DNA of 34,332 nt from Provencibacterium sp. (GTDB lineage: Bacteria; Bacillota; Clostridia; Oscillospirales; Ruminococcaceae), in contig JAAWAN010000004.1 in NCBI GenBank assembly GCA_022792175.1, positions 1 to 34,332 of the forward strand, read 5' to 3'. Numbering within the stretch: position 1 is the stretch's first letter; every line of letters begins with the position of its first letter. Below, piece by piece: positions 1 to 7,605 of the stretch. The notes under the pieces are model-generated. The model was given only the letters and a program-made list of their open reading frames with translations. It ran no database searches and was not told where the DNA came from. A program made the translations under genes and the position numbers.

Positions 1-138
1 AAGTATGACGCAGGGCTGTTTACCAATGGCAGTACAAATATGATTGTTAGCCGGGGATTAGGTAACAGCATTATTCCTATCCGTTTTAACAATCGCCCGG
101 AAGTCATTATAACTGAACTTCTCCATACAGACTTATAA
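1..138 (+). CDS. Metallophosphoesterase, C-terminal fragment
   Basis: Frame 1 is open from the window edge to TAA at 136-138 and gives the last 45 residues of a protein. The stretch GLFTNGSTNMIVSRGLGNS followed by PIRFNNRPE matches the C-terminal end of calcineurin-like metallophosphoesterases of the YkuE/YaeI type, which hydrolyse phosphoesters at a two-metal site and are often membrane-associated. The catalytic metal-binding motifs lie outside the window, so activity cannot be judged. A strong hairpin follows directly. Base composition is AT-rich compared with the rest of the window. The family call rests on a short tail only. Confidence 0.65.
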   Translation, partial: KYDAGLFTNGSTNMIVSRGLGNSIIPIRFNNRPEVIITELLHTDL

Positions 139-154
139 GATCAATTTATAAAAA

Positions 155-191
155 AATTATGGCAGGGAACTTGAACTTCCCTGCCATAATT
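155..191. terminator. Terminator hairpin after the phosphoesterase gene
   Basis: A perfect 15-bp inverted repeat (155-169 with 177-191) encloses a 7-base loop. The T-run is clearer for minus-strand transcription (A-run at 149-155 on plus); downstream on plus there is only a weak T-rich stretch. It may stop transcripts from both directions. Confidence 0.7.
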
Positions 192-256
192 CTATTATAA
201 CAAATAATGCAAAGTTTAGCAATATAGAAAAATAAATTTAAATAGGAGTGCGTAAA

Positions 257-589
257 ATGAGCGAGTATGAGAAAGTAGTGTTCGACTATGCCGAGAAGGA
301 GGAAATTACAAAAGAAGAATTTGAATCTCAAAAATCCGCATTATCTAAAGAAGATTTTGCTAGAAACTACTTAGAGGTAAAAGGAGGTATAAATAGTGCT
401 AGTCGCTATTACTATCTTAAAACAGTTAATGAACAAATTCTAATCTCTATGTTAAGCTCAAATTTAAAAGACATGAGAAATTGGTTGAATATTCTCTATG
501 AAAAGGTTAATCTCATATCTTGGATCATTTTAATTGAATTTATAGTAGGTATATTGGCTGCTATTGTTATATTTGGAATTTTAAGGTAA
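257..589 (+). CDS. Small protein with C-terminal membrane anchor, unknown function
   Basis: The protein is about 110 residues. I place the start at ATG 257 because AGGAG at 244-248 lies 8 bases upstream; an in-frame GTG at 248 overlaps that site and is unlikely. The N-terminal 80 or so residues are charged and helical (rich in Glu and Lys), and the last 25-30 residues form one hydrophobic segment (SWIILIEFIVGILAAIVIF). This suggests a tail-anchored protein with a cytoplasmic domain. I do not recognise a family. It stands alone between two terminators. Base composition is strikingly AT-rich relative to the genes from position 976 onward, as is the phosphoesterase tail to its left, which may mean recent transfer. 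No function is proposed. Confidence 0.7.
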   Translation: MSEYEKVVFDYAEKEEITKEEFESQKSALSKEDFARNYLEVKGGINSASRYYYLKTVNEQILISMLSSNLKDMRNWLNILYEKVNLISWIILIEFIVGILAAIVIFGILR

Positions 590-614
590 TTAACACATAA
601 AATATATAATTATA

Positions 615-648
615 CAAAAAATCCGCCATATCAGGCGGATTTTTTTAC
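615..648 (+). terminator. Rho-independent terminator
   Basis: ATCCGCC at 621-627 pairs with GGCGGAT at 634-640 across a 6-base loop, followed by a run of T from 640. It sits just after the small membrane-protein gene. Confidence 0.9.
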
Positions 649-691
649 TTTGACGGCACTCTACGAATTGAAGGAGCAAAAAGCAGGGGGG

Positions 692-720
692 TTGCATTCT
701 CCGGCGGGAAATGCTATAAT
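692..720 (+). promoter_or_regulatory. Sigma-A promoter of tRNA-Gln
   Basis: The -35 TTGCAT (692-697), a 17-base spacer and the -10 TATAAT (715-720) form a near-consensus promoter. A TGC just before the -10 makes it an extended -10 element. Transcription would start about 15 bases before the tRNA. Confidence 0.85.
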
Positions 721-740
721 AACTTTGTTTCTCCATTTAT

Positions 741-816
741 TGGGCTGTAGCCAAGCGGTAAGGCAACGGACTTTGACTCCGTCATCCCGCAGGTCCGAAT
801 CCTGCCAGCCCAGCCA
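741..816 (+). tRNA. tRNA-Gln (anticodon TTG), CCA encoded
   Basis: A full cloverleaf is visible. The acceptor stem TGGGCTG (741-747) pairs with CAGCCCA (806-812), followed by G73 and encoded CCA (814-816). The anticodon stem ACGGA/TCCGT (766-770, 778-782) holds a loop with TTG at 773-775, which reads CAA/CAG. The T stem GCAGG/CCTGC (789-793, 801-805) encloses the loop TCCGAAT. The second T-loop base (position 55) is C where U, the pseudouridine site, is almost always found. Acceptor and T stems are otherwise perfect, so the tRNA looks functional. It has its own promoter and terminator. Confidence 0.95.
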
Positions 817-820
817 GGAA

Positions 821-859
821 AAACAGACAGACTGCCGAAAAGCGGTCTGTCTGTTTTTT
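821..859. terminator. Terminator shared by tRNA-Gln and the convergent reductase operon
   Basis: A 12-bp perfect stem (821-832 with 845-856) with extra inner pairs is flanked by T-runs in both directions (854-859 on plus; A-run at 819-823 for minus). A second smaller hairpin at 878-901 (TACCGCA/TGCGGTA) follows. It suits termination of tRNA-Gln on plus and of the reductase genes on minus. Confidence 0.85.
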
Positions 860-975
860 GTAAAACAGGATAAATGATACCGCAGCGGCTTTATTGCGGT
901 ACTTTTGCCCTTAAAGCGCTAATTGGAAACAGGCGCGGTACAGAAAAAGGGAAGCGGTTAAACTCAGTCTGTCAC

Positions 976-1521
976 TCAAAGAATTTTGCCCAATTCGCGG
1001 GCATCGTTCAGTTCGCTGCGCCCTTCAATATCCCCCAGGGCCATCACGCCGCCACACAGCACCTTGCCTGCACTTTTCCAGCCGAGATGCTTTTCCAGCC
1101 GCTCATACCAGTATACTGTTTCCTCAAAATCATATCCCTCCGCTGCCATCAGCAGAGCGCACTCCTTTTTCGGGTTATGAAGATTGGGGTCACATTCTGC
1201 TACGGCAAACAGGCGGTCAAAGGCGCATTTTAATTGACCGCTGATCGTCCAGTAATAGAGAGGGGTCGCCAGAACCACTACATCCGCCTCTTTGTAAGCG
1301 GGGTAAATTTTTTCCATATCATCCCGTTGGACACAGGGATGTTCCCGGTCCTTTCCGCCGCCAAAGCAGCCTTTGCAGCCATGGATGTTCATGCCATCCA
1401 GAAAAAACTCCGTTACGGTGTGGCCGCTGCTCTCTGCTCCCTCCCTGAATGCCCTGACCAGCGCGGAGGTGTTGCCGTTTTTACGGGGACTGCCGTTCAA
1501 AATGATAATTTTTTTAGACAT
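976..1521 (-). CDS. Flavodoxin-family NADPH-dependent FMN reductase
   Basis: This 181-residue protein belongs to the NADPH-dependent FMN reductase / flavodoxin-like fold (iron-sulfur flavoprotein type). The N-terminal phosphate loop GSPRKNGNTSAL (about residues 10-21) binds the FMN phosphate. ATPLYYWTISGQLKCAFDRLF in the middle matches the flavin-ring-binding segment of the family. A CKGCFGG motif near residues 49-55 is reduced compared with the cysteine cluster of Isf proteins, so an Fe-S cluster is uncertain. Likely role: two-electron reduction of quinones, nitro compounds or similar electrophiles in the cytoplasm. It lies 15 bases downstream of a paralogue and shares its promoter. A clear AGGAG site precedes the ATG. 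The physiological substrate cannot be read from sequence. Confidence 0.85.
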   Translation of the reverse strand: MSKKIIILNGSPRKNGNTSALVRAFREGAESSGHTVTEFFLDGMNIHGCKGCFGGGKDREHPCVQRDDMEKIYPAYKEADVVVLATPLYYWTISGQLKCAFDRLFAVAECDPNLHNPKKECALLMAAEGYDFEETVYWYERLEKHLGWKSAGKVLCGGVMALGDIEGRSELNDARELGKIL

Positions 1522-1536
1522 GGCTCTTCCTCTCCT

Positions 1537-2082
1537 TTAAAATTTATCTGCCAGCGCCGCCGCCTGTTTGCAGCCGTCTGTCTTTTCAATGTCGCCCGCA
1601 TTCAGAACGCCGGGGACCAGCACCTCTCCCACCATCTTCCATTTCAGCAGCGCAGCGGTGCGCTCCAGAGGAAGGCGAACGCCGTCCATCACGGACATAT
1701 CCCGCTCCTCGCAGCAGACAATCATGGCGCACTCCTTGCCCGCATACTCCTTGCCGCCTACTACCAGGGAGTACAGCCGATCGATAACGCCCTTCACCTG
1801 GGCGGGAATGGAGTACCAGTAGACAGGCATCGTAAAGACTACGGCATCGGCCTTTAAAATGGCCGGGGCGATACTGTTAAAGTCATCATTGAAGCAGCAG
1901 GCTTTCCCGGTCCTGTAGCAGTTTTCGCAGGCATGGCAGCCGCCTACATTTTTCATGGCCGCATCGAAACGGGTAATCTGATGTCCCTTAGCCTTCGCAG
2001 CCTCGATAAAAGCCTCGGTCATCGCGAAACTGTTGCCCTTTTGGCGGGGGCTGCCCGTAATGACTACGATTTTCTTACTCAT
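1537..2082 (-). CDS. Flavodoxin-family NADPH-dependent FMN reductase, paralogue
   Basis: A 181-residue paralogue of the next gene, with phosphate loop GSPRQKGNSFAM and flavin segment TMPVYWYSIPAQVKGVIDRL. It has CHACENCYRTGKACC around residues 50-64, a fuller cysteine set (C-x2-C-x2-C-x6-CC) than its partner, which could hold metal or act as redox thiols. I chose the ATG at 2082 because the next codons (MSKKIVVITGSPR) match the paralogue's N terminus; the open frame runs further upstream but begins with unrelated residues. It is the first gene of a two-gene operon transcribed away from an HxlR-type regulator, with a promoter at 2147-2174. That arrangement is like B. subtilis yodB and its reductase targets and suggests induction by electrophiles or oxidants. 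This is inference by analogy. Confidence 0.85.
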   Translation of the reverse strand: MSKKIVVITGSPRQKGNSFAMTEAFIEAAKAKGHQITRFDAAMKNVGGCHACENCYRTGKACCFNDDFNSIAPAILKADAVVFTMPVYWYSIPAQVKGVIDRLYSLVVGGKEYAGKECAMIVCCEERDMSVMDGVRLPLERTAALLKWKMVGEVLVPGVLNAGDIEKTDGCKQAAALADKF

Positions 2083-2146
2083 AAAATACGCTCTCCCTGT
2101 CGGAAATTTTTTAGCCGTCTTGACTTTATCTGCGGCTTGTATTATT

Positions 2147-2174
2147 ATCATAGCATGAATAAACAATAAAACAA
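2147..2174 (-). promoter_or_regulatory. Promoter of the FMN-reductase operon
   Basis: Read on minus: -35 TTGTTT (2169-2174), 16-base spacer, -10 TATGAT (2147-2152). It is the best sigma-A match in the divergent intergenic region. The -35 overlaps an AAGTA element of the presumed operator. Confidence 0.5.
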
Positions 2175-2220
2175 GTACGCACATCAAGGTGAGATACTTA
2201 CATCTTCGTTTAATACTTAC
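2173..2220. promoter_or_regulatory. Candidate HxlR-type operator repeats
   Basis: ATACTTAC occurs at 2194-2201 and again at 2213-2220 (19-bp offset). AAGTA at 2173-2177 is the inverted counterpart of TACTT at 2195-2199. The elements lie between the two divergent genes and overlap the -35 of the reductase promoter, a fitting place for the adjacent regulator to bind. Binding is inferred. Confidence 0.4.
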
Positions 2221-2237
2221 TTTGGAGATAGTGTAAA

Positions 2238-2603
2238 ATGAATGAGCGCTGCATTGCCAATGAATGTCTCTCGGGTACAGGGTTCAGCTATACCCTTTCT
2301 TTAATCAACGGAAAATACAAAATGACCATTCTCTATACGCTGATGAATTTTGAGGTAGTTCGCTTTAACGAAATGAAAAAATATATCGGGGAAATTTCCT
2401 ATAAAACGCTCAGCTCCACCTTGAAAGAGCTGGAGGCGGATCAGCTGGTGCATCGGGAGGAATATCCTCAGATTCCGCCAAAGGTAGAGTATAGCCTTAC
2501 AGAGCGCGGAAAGTCTTTGATTCCCATTCTGGACGCCATGTGCGACTGGGGATATGCAAATCGCATCGCCAAATCAGAATCTCCGGCAAAGCCGGAGGCC
2601 TGA
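2238..2603 (+). CDS. HxlR-family winged-helix regulator
   Basis: This 121-residue protein matches the HxlR family (dimeric winged-helix DNA-binding proteins). Landmarks are LINGKYKMTILYTLM (helix 1-2), RFNEMKKYIGEISYKTLSSTLKELE (recognition region) and the wing VEYSLTERGKSLIPIL. Cysteines at positions 5, 10 and 102 are placed like the redox-sensing N-terminal and C-terminal thiols of B. subtilis YodB, so a thiol-based sensor of quinones or oxidants is plausible. It is divergent to two FMN reductases and has TACTT repeats in between. GGAG at 2224-2227 supports the ATG at 2238. The last codons lie in a small hairpin (CTCCGGC/GCCGGAG, about 2580-2597), followed by a stronger terminator at 2712. 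Family call is firm; the regulated genes and signal are inferred. Confidence 0.88.
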   Translation: MNERCIANECLSGTGFSYTLSLINGKYKMTILYTLMNFEVVRFNEMKKYIGEISYKTLSSTLKELEADQLVHREEYPQIPPKVEYSLTERGKSLIPILDAMCDWGYANRIAKSESPAKPEA

Positions 2604-2711
2604 TGAAACTCCACTGTGCGTACCGGGTCTTTTTTGTTCAGATTTTCATTTTTATTCCGGGAACGGGAAAGCCCGGGCCGCTTTACAAGAAAAAACCCCT
2701 TAAAATACTTT

Positions 2712-2752
2712 TATCCGGCCCGCGATAAAAATCGCAGGCCGGATATTTTTAT
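2712..2752. terminator. Terminator between the regulator and the convergent kinase gene
   Basis: TATCCGGCC (2712-2720) pairs with GGCCGGATA (2737-2745), with an inner GCGAT/ATCGC pairing, then TTTTT (2746-2750). It ends the plus-strand regulator transcript, and an A/T-rich flank may let it also act on minus. Confidence 0.85.
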
Positions 2753-2795
2753 AAAAAGTCTTCGTTTGATACAGAGGGCTCGCCAGCCGCTTCTC

Positions 2796-5700
2796 TCAGT
2801 CCAGCACCTGCTCCAACGTTTCGAGCAGCTTTGAAATATCAATCGGCTTCGCGATATGCCCGTTCATCCCGCATTTAAGCGCCTCCTGCTTATCCTCCTC
2901 AAAGGCGTTGGCCGTCATGGCCAGAATGGGAATGGAGGAAAGCTGCCGGTCATCCAGAGCGCGGATCACCTGCGTCGCCTCATAGCCTCCCATAACCGGC
3001 ATCTGTACATCCATCAGCACCAGCCGGTAGTATCCCGGCTCGGAGGCTTTGAGCATATCAACCGCTATCTGCCCGTTTTCTGCCACCTCTACAGAGAAGC
3101 CCACCTCGCTCAAAATCGCTACGGCGATTTCCTGATTGAGCTCATTATCCTCCGCCAGCAGAATGCGGCCGGTCAGCAGCTTTTCCGACTGCTGGTTTTC
3201 CTTGTCCTCTTCCGCCTTTTCGCTGGATACAATCGAGCGCAGGCAGCTGCGCAGCTCAGACAAAAACAGCGGCTTGCTGCAAAAGGCCGTTACCCCGGCC
3301 TCCTTCGCCTCCTCCTCAATATCCGACCAGTCATAGGCGGTTAAAATGATAACCGGCACACTGTCTCCCGTTTCCTTGCGGATTCTCCGGATAACCTCCA
3401 CCCCGTTCATATCCGGCAGCAGCCAGTCGACAATATAGACCCCATAGTGATCATTGCGGGTGACTGCCTGGCGGGTGCGCAGAACCGCTTCCTTTCCAGA
3501 AAGAGTCCACTCTGCGCGCATCCCGATCTGCTGCAGCATATAGGAAACACTGTCGCAGGTGTTAAAATCATCGTCCACTACCAGCGCCCGGCAGTCCTTC
3601 AGCTCAGGAATAACCGGCAGCTCCTTCGTCTCGGTATGCAGACGAAACAGGAAAGAGGCGATAAACTCGGTGCCTACTCCCTGCTTACTCGTTACCTTGA
3701 TGTGGCCGTTCATCATATCCACAATATTTTTGGTAATCGCCATGCCCAGACCGGTGCCCTGAATGCCGCTGATGGTAGAATTGCGCTCCCGCTCAAACGG
3801 CTCAAAAATGTGCTCAACAAACTCCTTGCTCATGCCGATACCGGTATCTTTAATACTGAACTCATAACAGGCATAGCCCGCCGGGGCACCCTTTTTCTCG
3901 GTAATACGCAAGCTGACCCTGCCTCCGGCTCCGGTATATTTGATAGCATTACTGAGCAGATTTAAAAGCACCTGGTTCAGGCGCAGCTTATCACAGTAAA
4001 TCTGCTCATCCAGAATGTCCACCGCATCGATATATAAATCCAGCTGCTTGGCATGGATATCCGCCTGGATGATGCTGCGCAGCCCATGCAGAATATCGGG
4101 CAGGCTGCACAGTTCCTCATCCAGATGCATTTTTCCGCTTTCAATGCGGCTCATATCCAGAATATCATTAATCAGACTGAGCAGGTGGTTGCCGGATGTC
4201 ATAATCTTTTTCAGGTACTCCTCTACCTGATCCCGCCGATCAACATGGGAGAGGGCGAGGCTCGTAAAGCCGACAATTGCGTTCATCGGCGTGCGGATAT
4301 CATGCGACATATTCGAGAGGAAAACACTCTTTGCCTTGCTCGCCCGCTTGGCTTGCAAAAGCGCATCCTCCAGCAGGCTCTTTTTCTCCATCTCCCGACG
4401 GATCTCCTCATCTACGCTCCGAAATCCCAAAACAGCGCCGTGCTGCCCCTCCCAGCTGCCTGCACGAACTGCCTTCATCTGGTAATACTTCATCCCTCTG
4501 CTGAAGATACGGTAATTCACCGTATAAATTTTTTTCTCTGAAAGCTCTTTTTTGAGATTCTCTCTGGCAGCCGCCTGCTGCAGCAGCTGCTGGTCCTCCT
4601 CGCAGACAAACTTCTGTATGTAGCGCGCCATGCTCTCCTCCAGCAGAGCGTCACCGGTAAAAACCTTATCAAAGAGATGGCTGCCGTTATCATCCAGCCG
4701 AAGGGGCAAAACCGTGCCGGTATCCAGATCAACAAAGCAGGCCAGAGTGTAATCAACGCTCAGTGCATGCACCAGCTCCATCTGGCGCCGCTCATTCTCC
4801 GCCTGTGCCCTCTTTTCCTGAAGCTTCTGCGCCGTGCAGTCCAGAAGAAAGCGCTGATAAAACCTTTCCCCGTTTTCCTGCATGAGCTTCACGTTGCACA
4901 TAACATGTATTTCTTCTCCGTTTTGATGACGGATGCGGTAGGTGATGCTTACGCTGTCCCCCACATTTTTCAGCTCTTTCATGCAGGAGAGCATCCGCTC
5001 CCGATCCTCCGGCACTACCGCCCGGGCAACCATATCAAAGCCATCCCGCATCATCTCATCCTGCGACTCAAAGCCGAGTATTTTCAGTGCGGCCCGGTTG
5101 ACACTGAGAATGCGGGAGCCATCCAGCGTATGACACAATATGCCACAGTCCATCGTTGTAAAAATCGTTTCCAGCGTATGGTTCTTTTTAACAATCTCCT
5201 GTTCATAGGCCCGTTCCTGCGTTATATCAATCGCGATTCCCACTGTACCCATAACGCTGCCATCCAGATCATAGAGCGGGGATTTGTAGGTGGTCAGCAG
5301 ACGGGTCCCCTCCCCTGTCTGAATCGTCTCCTCAGATACGCAGGTTATCTCCTTGCTCATAACTTCGTGCTCCGATTCTATGCAGGCGGGGTCATCCTGC
5401 TCCACATCCCAGATATAGGCATGGCCGCGGCCTTCTACCTGCTGCCTGGTTTTGTTGACCGTTCTGCAGAAGCTGTCGTTCACCTTTTCGTGAATGCCGT
5501 TTTTATCCTTATACCAGATGAGGTTCGGAACGCTGTTAATCGTTGCTTCCAGATAATGCTCGGTCTGCCAGAAATCCTTGCGCATTTTGCAGGTCTGCTG
5601 CCAGCGCAAAAAACGAAACCGCAGCTCCTCCTCCGAAAGGGGCAACGTCCAGATATCCTCCATATCAGAAAAGCTCTTTGCGAGCGAGGCAATCTGTTCC

Positions 5701-5948
5701 TTTTCGGCAAGCAGAATGCAGGCGGCATCCGCCCGCCTGTTTTTTGCCAGTTTCTGCATAACCTCGGGAGCATCCATATCCCGCAGATCAGCCAATATCA
5801 CATCTGCCTGTGCCGTTAATGCGCTCTCCGGCTCTTCGCTCTCGGAAAATGTATGAGAAAAGTGCTCGAGAGCGGGCATTTCTTTTACTGTTTCAAATAT
5901 TTCACGGTGATGTGAAACCAGATAAAAATGCAGATGGCAATGGTACAT
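2796..5948 (-). CDS. Hybrid sensor histidine kinase with two receiver domains
   Basis: A 1050-residue protein. Residues 1-120 look like a degenerate receiver (VILADL near 50-55) lacking the usual acidic pair. PAS-like regions follow at about 130-245, 255-375 and, more weakly, 390-512. The HisKA box SNMSHDIRTPMNAIVGF has the phospho-acceptor His at 549. The HATPase has its N box around Asn667, DTGIGM at 701-706 and GTGLGM at 731-736. Receiver 1 (786-905) has VDDD and Asp841; receiver 2 (927-1048) has AEDN and Asp980. No hydrophobic membrane segment is evident, so it is probably cytosolic, sensing through its PAS domains. There is no Hpt domain and no output domain, so phosphate must go to a separate partner. 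The gene stands alone, with AGGGGG 7 bases before the ATG and a promoter at 6091-6120. All catalytic residues are present. Signal and output are unknown. Confidence 0.93.
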   Translation of the reverse strand: MYHCHLHFYLVSHHREIFETVKEMPALEHFSHTFSESEEPESALTAQADVILADLRDMDAPEVMQKLAKNRRADAACILLAEKEQIASLAKSFSDMEDIWTLPLSEEELRFRFLRWQQTCKMRKDFWQTEHYLEATINSVPNLIWYKDKNGIHEKVNDSFCRTVNKTRQQVEGRGHAYIWDVEQDDPACIESEHEVMSKEITCVSEETIQTGEGTRLLTTYKSPLYDLDGSVMGTVGIAIDITQERAYEQEIVKKNHTLETIFTTMDCGILCHTLDGSRILSVNRAALKILGFESQDEMMRDGFDMVARAVVPEDRERMLSCMKELKNVGDSVSITYRIRHQNGEEIHVMCNVKLMQENGERFYQRFLLDCTAQKLQEKRAQAENERRQMELVHALSVDYTLACFVDLDTGTVLPLRLDDNGSHLFDKVFTGDALLEESMARYIQKFVCEEDQQLLQQAAARENLKKELSEKKIYTVNYRIFSRGMKYYQMKAVRAGSWEGQHGAVLGFRSVDEEIRREMEKKSLLEDALLQAKRASKAKSVFLSNMSHDIRTPMNAIVGFTSLALSHVDRRDQVEEYLKKIMTSGNHLLSLINDILDMSRIESGKMHLDEELCSLPDILHGLRSIIQADIHAKQLDLYIDAVDILDEQIYCDKLRLNQVLLNLLSNAIKYTGAGGRVSLRITEKKGAPAGYACYEFSIKDTGIGMSKEFVEHIFEPFERERNSTISGIQGTGLGMAITKNIVDMMNGHIKVTSKQGVGTEFIASFLFRLHTETKELPVIPELKDCRALVVDDDFNTCDSVSYMLQQIGMRAEWTLSGKEAVLRTRQAVTRNDHYGVYIVDWLLPDMNGVEVIRRIRKETGDSVPVIILTAYDWSDIEEEAKEAGVTAFCSKPLFLSELRSCLRSIVSSEKAEEDKENQQSEKLLTGRILLAEDNELNQEIAVAILSEVGFSVEVAENGQIAVDMLKASEPGYYRLVLMDVQMPVMGGYEATQVIRALDDRQLSSIPILAMTANAFEEDKQEALKCGMNGHIAKPIDISKLLETLEQVLD

Positions 5949-6090
5949 TGCTATTCCCCCTGAACTTTCCTGTTCATGATATTCAAAATATATAATGGAC
6001 TGTCAACTGCGCGCATTTTCCTCTGTCTATCGCTGCAGTCCTTATATAACCAGCCGCCAGCTGGAAAAGCAGACCAGTACATACACCATT

Positions 6091-6120
6091 ATTCTAACAA
6101 ACCAGAGGGCATCCTGTCAA
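6091..6120 (-). promoter_or_regulatory. Promoter of the hybrid kinase gene
   Basis: Read on minus: TTGACA (6115-6120), 18-base spacer, TAGAAT (6091-6096). This leaves an untranslated leader of about 140 bases before the kinase ATG. Confidence 0.6.
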
Positions 6121-6236
6121 TATTTTGACACTTTACAGACAAACAGAAGCCAAATAACGCCCTTTTATCCGGCAGAAGGAGCTTTATGCCACAGCGGGGT
6201 ATGGATGTTCTCAAAGCGATAAACGCATTCTATCTG

Positions 6237-6276
6237 AAAAACGGCCCTACTTCTTCCGAAATCCGAAGTAAGGCCG
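6237..6276 (-). terminator. Terminator of the dcw cluster, downstream of ftsZ
   Basis: ACGGCC-TACTTC pairs with GAAGTA-GGCCGT (6241-6276) with one mismatch. On minus the stem is followed by TTTTT (plus A-run 6237-6241). It lies about 235 bases beyond the ftsZ stop. Confidence 0.8.
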
Positions 6277-6510
6277 TCTATCCCTATTTATGTGCAGCTT
6301 TCTTTTCCCATCTGTTCGCTGCTTTTCTCTGCAAACTGCTTTCTCGGCTGCACGCCGGTATCCACTCTGCCCTGCATCAGCGGTGTCCGGCGCAGGCCGG
6401 TTAAAATCGCTCTCCGAAACCCCTGAATTCTCCGGCTGGCAGCGTTCGTTTGAAAGCTTCCTTTTTTCCCCGGCTTGTCTGATGAATTTTAATATGGAAT
6501 CCCCAAAGAC

Positions 6511-7605
6511 TTACTTCTTATTAAACAGCTCCATGATATCAAAGAAATCATCGTCATCGATGCCGTGTTCCTCTTCTTTGGGAGGCTCAGCCTCCTCCGG
6601 CTGGGAGGCCGCAGCGCGTCCGCCGGAAACCGGCGGATCAAAATTGTTGCCATCCTCAAAGCCGGTCGCAATGACAGTGACCGCCATCTGGTCCTTCATG
6701 GTATCATCCAGCGCAGCACCCCAGATGATGGTTGCATCCGGATGGGCCGCGTTATGTATCATCGTCGAGGCAACGTCAATCTCATCCATGCCGATATCGC
6801 TCGAAGCGGTGATGTTAATCAGAACGCCCCGCGCGCCATTGATTGAGGTTTCAAGCAGCGGGGAGGAAATGGCGGCCGCAGCCGCCTTTTCGGCCTTATC
6901 CTTGCCCTCAGCCGCGCCTACGCCCATGTGCGCATAGCCCGCATCCTTCATAATAGTGGTAACATCCGCAAAATCCAGGTTTACAATGCCGGGAACATTG
7001 ATTAAATCAGATATGCTCTGAACACCCTGCTTGAGAACGTTATCTGCCGACTGGAAAGCATTGAGCAGGGTGATTTTCGTATCCGAAAGCAGCTTGAGCC
7101 GCTCATTCGGGATGACAACCAGCGCATCTACATGCTCGCGCAGCGCGCTGATACCCGCTTCCGCCTGGTCCATCCGCCGCTTGCCTTCAAACATAAAGGG
7201 CTTAGTGACGATGCCGACCGTTAAAATCCCCATATCCTTCGCAATGTTGGCAATCACCGGCGCAGCGCCTGTTCCTGTGCCGCCGCCCATGCCGGCCGTA
7301 ATAAATACCATCTGGGTGCCCTTGAGCGCGGCGGAAATCTCTTCGCGCGATTCCTCCGCCGCCTTCTGGCCAATGGCAGGGGAGCCGCCCGCGCCGCGGC
7401 CCTTAGTCAGCTTTTCACCAATCGGAATTTTCTGCGTGGCCTTTGAGGCGGCCAGCACCTGCAGATCAGTATTCACCGAAATAAACTCTACACTCTGCAT
7501 CCCCGAAGAAATCATGCGGTTAACTGCATTTCCCCCGCCACCGCCAACGCCAATTACCTTAATTGATACAACTTTCTCAAAGCTCAGATCCATATCAAAG
7601 GCCAT
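6511..7605 (-). CDS. ftsZ: Cell division GTPase FtsZ
   Basis: A 364-residue FtsZ, the tubulin homologue that polymerises with GTP into the division ring. The N-terminal [13 protein letters not shown] (19-31) and tubulin signature GGGTGTG (107-113) form the nucleotide site; NLDFAD with Asp211 and Asp214 is the T7 loop that completes GTP hydrolysis in the neighbouring subunit. The core ends near residue 317, the linker is only about 30 residues, and the tip reads [14 protein letters not shown]. That tip departs from the usual IPxFL peptide that binds FtsA and other partners. A GGAGG site lies 12-13 bases before the chosen ATG; M5 is an alternative start. It is the last gene of the dcw cluster, 303 bases after ftsQ, with repeats in that gap that may regulate it. 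No ftsA is present in the window. Confidence 0.98.
   Translation of the reverse strand: MAFDMDLSFEKVVSIKVIGVGGGGGNAVNRMISSGMQSVEFISVNTDLQVLAASKATQKIPIGEKLTKGRGAGGSPAIGQKAAEESREEISAALKGTQMVFITAGMGGGTGTGAAPVIANIAKDMGILTVGIVTKPFMFEGKRRMDQAEAGISALREHVDALVVIPNERLKLLSDTKITLLNAFQSADNVLKQGVQSISDLINVPGIVNLDFADVTTIMKDAGYAHMGVGAAEGKDKAEKAAAAAISSPLLETSINGARGVLINITASSDIGMDEIDVASTMIHNAAHPDATIIWGAALDDTMKDQMAVTVIATGFEDGNNFDPPVSGGRAAASQPEEAEPPKEEEHGIDDDDFFDIMELFNKK

Larger units (their letters stand above)
5949..6510. other. Intergenic region between the kinase gene and ftsZ
   Basis: No gene is supported here. It holds the kinase promoter (6091-6120), a second TTGACA on minus (plus 6001-6006) without a good -10, and the ftsZ-side terminator (6237-6276). 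The roughly 230 bases between the ftsZ stop and that terminator show no coding signal; short open frames on plus are chance. Confidence 0.6.

Noticed and set aside
650-877. Plus-strand open frame over the tRNA-Gln gene
   Set aside because: It runs through the tRNA and its terminator; no coding evidence.
4677-5819. 380-codon plus-strand open frame opposite the hybrid kinase
   Set aside because: Antisense shadow of a gene with intact kinase motifs.
6290-6937. Plus-strand open frame near the ftsZ end
   Set aside because: Ser/Ala/Pro-rich mirror of ftsZ and the intergenic region; no start signal.
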